64,000 bases of DNA from Kofleriaceae bacterium (lineage in GTDB: Bacteria > Myxococcota_A > Polyangia > Haliangiales > Haliangiaceae), in the NCBI GenBank assembly GCA_020633495.1, contig JACKDR010000007.1:260120-324119 (forward strand). The letters are read 5' to 3'. The notes below the pieces were generated by a model. The model was not told the origin of the DNA, made no database searches, and worked only from the letters and a program-made list of their open reading frames with translations. Both the position numbers and the translations under genes were made by a program. This document shows, piece after piece, positions 60,867 to 64,000 of the stretch; position 1 is the stretch's first letter; the number at the start of each line of letters is the position of its first letter.

Positions 60867-62428
60867 GCCGCGCCGATCGCCTCCGCGCCTGGCTGCGCCG
60901 CCCCGAGGCCGCGCTCTTCGCCCTCGTGCTCGGCGCCTACGCCTACTTCTACCAGGCCGGCGGCTGGAACCAGAACAGCCGCTTCGATCTCGTCCGCACC
61001 ATCGTCGAGGACGGCTCGTCGCGGATCGACCGCCTCGAGAAGAACACCGGCGACGACAGCAAGCGCGCCGGCCACTACTACTGCGACAAGGCGCCCGGCG
61101 TGCAGTGGCTTGCGGTGCCGCCGTACGCGCTGGTCCACGCGCTCGCCGGGCCGCCCGCCAAGGTCAAGCCGTCGCCGGCGTACCTGGCGTGGTCGACCTG
61201 GCTGGTCACGATCGTCGCGGTCGGCATCCCGTCGGCGATCGCCGCGGTCATGCTGGCGCTCTTGCTGCGCGCCTTCGGCGTCCGCGCCGGGCCCGCCGTC
61301 GCCGCCGCCGCCGCGTACGCGCTCGCCACCCTGGCGTGGCCCTACGGCACCCTGTTCTACGGCCACCAGACCCTCGCCGCGCTGCTGCTGATCGGCTTCG
61401 CCGTCGTCGCGATCCCGCGGGCGCGCCGCGAGGTCGCGTCGCCGACCCGGCTGTTCGTCGCCGGCCTCGTCCTCGGCTACGCCGTCGTCGTCGAGTACCC
61501 CGGCGCGCTGGCCTGCGCGGTCATCGGGGTCTACGCGATCGTCGTCCACGGCTGGCGCCGCACCCTGTGGCTGGTCGCCGGCGCGGTGCCGCCCGCGATC
61601 GCGCTCGCCGCCTACCACTGGATCGTCTTCGGCGGCCCGGCGACCCTGCCGTACCAGTTCTCGACCCAGCCGCACCGCCACATGGGCTGGTTCATGGGCC
61701 TGGGCGCGCCGCGCCCGGTCGCGCTGTGGCACATCCTGCTGTCGAGCTACCGCGGCCTGTTCTTCTCGTCGCCGTGGCTGCTGATCGCGATCCCCGGCGC
61801 CGTGGTCATGGCGCGCCGCGGCCGCGGCGCCGAGGCCGCGGTGTGCGGCGCCGTCTTCGTGCTGTTCGTCTGGCTCAACGCCTCGCTCGTCGACTGGCAG
61901 GGCGGCTGGACCATGGGCGCGCGCTACCTGGTGCCGTGCATCCCGTTCCTGGCCATCCTCGCCGCCGGCATGCTGGTGCCGACGACCCGCGGTGACGCGG
62001 TCGTGCCGGTCGCGGCGCGGCGCTTCGACGACGGCAGCCGCGAGGCCGGCGACGCCACCGGCCCGGCGCCGCGTCCGTTGCCGCCGCCGTCGCGCGCGCC
62101 GCGGTGGATCGCCGGCGGCGTCGTCGGCGCGCTGCTGGCGTGGAGCTTCGCGCTGATGCTGATGGGCACCGCGGTCAAGCCCGAGGTCCCGGTCTGGTTC
62201 AAGCACCCGTACGGCGACTACCTGTGGCCGCGGTTCCGCGCCGGCGCGCTGTCGGTGTCGACGCAGAGCATCGACATGCCGGGCCATCCCGATCGCGGCC
62301 CGCGCCAGGCGTGGAACCTGGGCCAGAAGCTCGGCCTGCGCGGCCACGCGTCGCTCGCGCCGCTCGCGCTGTGGCTCCTCGGACTCGGCGCGCTCGCCGC
62401 GCGCGCGGCGCGGCGCGACGACACGTAG
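60863..62428 (+). CDS. Polytopic membrane protein, GT-C-like
   Basis: A 521-residue inner-membrane protein with about ten hydrophobic helices (ALFALVLGAYAYFYQAGGW, WLVTIVAVGIPSAIAAVMLA, LVAGAVPPAIALAAYHWIVF). The first loop carries RFDLVRTIVEDGSSRIDRLE and the C-terminal loop HPYGDYLWPRF. The layout recalls GT-C sugar transferases, but I see no firm catalytic motif. GTG start coupled to the small Cys protein. Confidence 0.72.
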   Translation: MSRADRLRAWLRRPEAALFALVLGAYAYFYQAGGWNQNSRFDLVRTIVEDGSSRIDRLEKNTGDDSKRAGHYYCDKAPGVQWLAVPPYALVHALAGPPAKVKPSPAYLAWSTWLVTIVAVGIPSAIAAVMLALLLRAFGVRAGPAVAAAAAYALATLAWPYGTLFYGHQTLAALLLIGFAVVAIPRARREVASPTRLFVAGLVLGYAVVVEYPGALACAVIGVYAIVVHGWRRTLWLVAGAVPPAIALAAYHWIVFGGPATLPYQFSTQPHRHMGWFMGLGAPRPVALWHILLSSYRGLFFSSPWLLIAIPGAVVMARRGRGAEAAVCGAVFVLFVWLNASLVDWQGGWTMGARYLVPCIPFLAILAAGMLVPTTRGDAVVPVAARRFDDGSREAGDATGPAPRPLPPPSRAPRWIAGGVVGALLAWSFALMLMGTAVKPEVPVWFKHPYGDYLWPRFRAGALSVSTQSIDMPGHPDRGPRQAWNLGQKLGLRGHASLAPLALWLLGLGALAARAARRDDT

Positions 62429-62496
62429 CTGTCGACATCGCCGCGATCTCGCTGCTACAAAGGGGGACCGCGGCACGTCCGCCGCAAGAAGTGACC

Positions 62497-63693
62497 ATGG
62501 CGAGACCCCGCATCCTCATCCTCTGGAACCAGGTCGAAGAGGACGTCTACGCCAAGATGCGCGGCGACGACCGCCGCCTGGAGTGGAACCCCGAGCAGCT
62601 CGCCTCCGAGGTCGAGACCGTCGCCGAAGAGCTCGACATGATCGCGGACGGCCTGCGCTCGCAGGGCAAGGACGTCGTCCAGGTCAACATCCGCGACGAC
62701 GTCCACGCCATCCTCCGCGCCCTCGAGCAGCACCGCCCCGACGCGGTCATGAACCTCGTCGACTTCTACGGCGACGATCCCGCGGCCGAGGCCCACATCC
62801 CGGCGCTGCTCGAGCTGCTCGGCGTGCCGTACACCGGCGCGCGGCCGGCGGCGCTGGCCCGGTGCCAGAACAAGCACCGCGCCAAGGCGCTGTTCGCCCA
62901 GGACGGCCTGCCGACCTCGCCGTACGTGGTCGTGGGAGCGCGCCCCGGCGAGGAGCGCATGCCCGCCGACCACGACCTGCGCTTCCCGGTGATCGTCAAG
63001 CCCGCGCTCGAGGACGCCTCGGTGGGCATCGACCTCGGCGCCGTCGTCCGCGACCCCGCCGCCCTCGACCGCCGCATCGCCGCGACCCTGGCGCGCCACC
63101 CGCGCATGCCGGTCATCGTCGAGGAGTACATCGACGGCCGCGAGCTCCACTGCGCGATCCTCGGCAACGATCCGGGCGAGCCCCTGCCGCTGTTCGAGAT
63201 GGAGTTCTTCGACCGCGAGGGCCCCGACGGCAAGAGCCTGCCCAAGATCATCACGTTCCACGCCAAGTGGGACCCGACCAGCCGCGACTTCTACGCGATG
63301 GACAGCCGCTGCCCGGCCAAGGACGTCGCCCCCGAGCTGGTCGCGAAGATCCAGGACATCGCGCTGCGCGCCTACCAGGTCATGGGCGCGCGCGACTACG
63401 CCCGCGTCGACCTGCGCGTCGACAACGCCACCGGCCAGCCGTACATCCTCGAGGTCAACCCCAACCCCGACCTCGGCGACGGCGGCGCCTTCATGCAGTG
63501 CGCCGCCGCCAGCGGGCGCACCTTCGCCAGCACGCTCGACGAGATCGTCGAGATGGCCCTGGCCCGCGCCGCCAGCGCCAAGGTCCGCCACGCCCGCGAC
63601 CCCATGCTCGACGACTACGTCGCCCGCCACCCCGCCGACGAGCGCGGCGCCGACCGCGTCGCCGACAAGCGCCGCGGCGCCGGCAAGGGCTGA
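62497..63693 (+). CDS. ATP-grasp ligase, D-Ala-D-Ala-ligase-like
   Basis: A 398-residue ATP-grasp enzyme. The N-terminal pre-ATP domain (ILILWNQVEEDVYAKM) is followed by ALLELLGVPYTGARPAAL, ATP site lysines in PVIVKPALEDASVGID, EEYIDGRELHCAILG and the metal site ILEVNPNPDLG, as in D-alanine-D-alanine ligases. No mur genes are nearby, so it may join another amino acid or peptide substrate. The C-terminal tail is Arg/Lys-rich. ATG at 62497 was chosen; GTG at 62491 is possible. Confidence 0.85.
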   Translation: MARPRILILWNQVEEDVYAKMRGDDRRLEWNPEQLASEVETVAEELDMIADGLRSQGKDVVQVNIRDDVHAILRALEQHRPDAVMNLVDFYGDDPAAEAHIPALLELLGVPYTGARPAALARCQNKHRAKALFAQDGLPTSPYVVVGARPGEERMPADHDLRFPVIVKPALEDASVGIDLGAVVRDPAALDRRIAATLARHPRMPVIVEEYIDGRELHCAILGNDPGEPLPLFEMEFFDREGPDGKSLPKIITFHAKWDPTSRDFYAMDSRCPAKDVAPELVAKIQDIALRAYQVMGARDYARVDLRVDNATGQPYILEVNPNPDLGDGGAFMQCAAASGRTFASTLDEIVEMALARAASAKVRHARDPMLDDYVARHPADERGADRVADKRRGAGKG

Positions 63694-63837
63694 GCGCGCG
63701 TCGCGGCCGGGCCTGCCCGGCGAGGGGCCAGGGCTCTTCCGCCCCCATTGGGACCCCGCCCGGCCATCTCCGCCGCGCCGGCCGAGCCCGCGTCACCCCC
63801 CGAACCCGCCCCAGGCCGCCGCCGCGACCGCCGACCC

Positions 63838-63868
63838 TTGACACCCCCGCCCGGTTCCGGCACATATG
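63838..63868 (+). promoter_or_regulatory. Candidate tRNA promoter
   Basis: An exact TTGACA is followed after 19 bases by CATATG, a weak -10 in an otherwise GC-only stretch. It lies 26 bases before the tRNA. The gap 63694-63893 shows nothing else. Confidence 0.5.
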
Positions 63869-63893
63869 GGGGCCCGTTTCTGACGGGATCCAT

Positions 63894-63969
<76 letters not shown>

Positions 63970-64000
63970 TTTTTCTCTCGTCGCCAACAAGGGGCGAGGG

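Overview
The window is very GC-rich (70% or more by eye), densely coded DNA in which most genes use G/C-ending codons and many neighbours overlap by 1 to 4 bases. A Myxococcota (myxobacterial) chromosome is the best fit. The support is a secreted protein with a MYXO-CTERM-type tail (Gly-Cys-Ser, hydrophobic stretch, Arg cluster), many lipoproteins with no close relatives that I recognise, a eukaryote-like Ser/Thr kinase, PP2C and SpoIIE phosphatases, PilZ and receiver proteins, and Hsp70 paralogues with DUF2760. A SusC/SusD pair is unusual for this phylum and hints at the Haliangiales/Kofleriaceae side, but that placement is inference. I saw no plasmid, phage, transposase or CRISPR features, so this looks like ordinary chromosome.

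Layout. 0-9 kb: a hybrid histidine kinase, two lipoproteins or hydrolases, a DUF47-Pit phosphate uptake pair and a MerR-TPR protein. 9-21 kb: a phosphate block, almost all on the minus strand, with phoB-phoR, pstS-pstC-pstA-pstB, a von Willebrand lipoprotein, a phosphate-type porin, an extensin-like lipoprotein and a PhnD-like binding protein. Pho-box-like 11-bp direct repeats stand before phoB, pstS and the porin gene. There is no phoU. 21-35 kb: YhbY, a metzincin-like MYXO-CTERM protein, Xaa-Pro aminopeptidase, a double receiver protein, a translationally coupled three-gene operon around a PP2C phosphatase with a long helical tail, a PilZ/pseudo-receiver, small exported proteins, a 7TM-GAF-SpoIIE phosphatase, a frameshifted gene and a phosphoesterase. 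35-39.5 kb: TetR plus a two-gene ABC (MacB/FtsX) exporter with a clear candidate operator. 39.8-47 kb: a frameshifted beta-helix lipoprotein and a DUF2760-Hsp70-Hsp70 operon. 47-53 kb: a Cys-rich lipoprotein, a membrane Ser/Thr kinase and two tandem amidohydrolases, one without its metal-binding histidines. 53-59 kb: a SusC/SusD-type uptake operon. 59-64 kb: a MerR-TipAS regulator, a polytopic membrane protein, an ATP-grasp ligase and tRNA-Asn.

The strongest undescribed signal is a family of 55-62 bp intergenic palindromic repeats. Shared flanks (a CCCCTCGAC side and a CTCGGGGTGAGCG side) enclose one of two different hairpin cores. At least six copies lie in the window. They are confined to the three convergent gaps longer than about 100 bp (39.5, 50.5 and 59.5 kb), which suggests a genome-wide bidirectional terminator or REP-like element. 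Other leads are the phoU-less Pho regulon, the PP2C operon, a hairpin that hides the ribosome binding site of the VWA lipoprotein, and two genes broken by the same kind of one-base shift.
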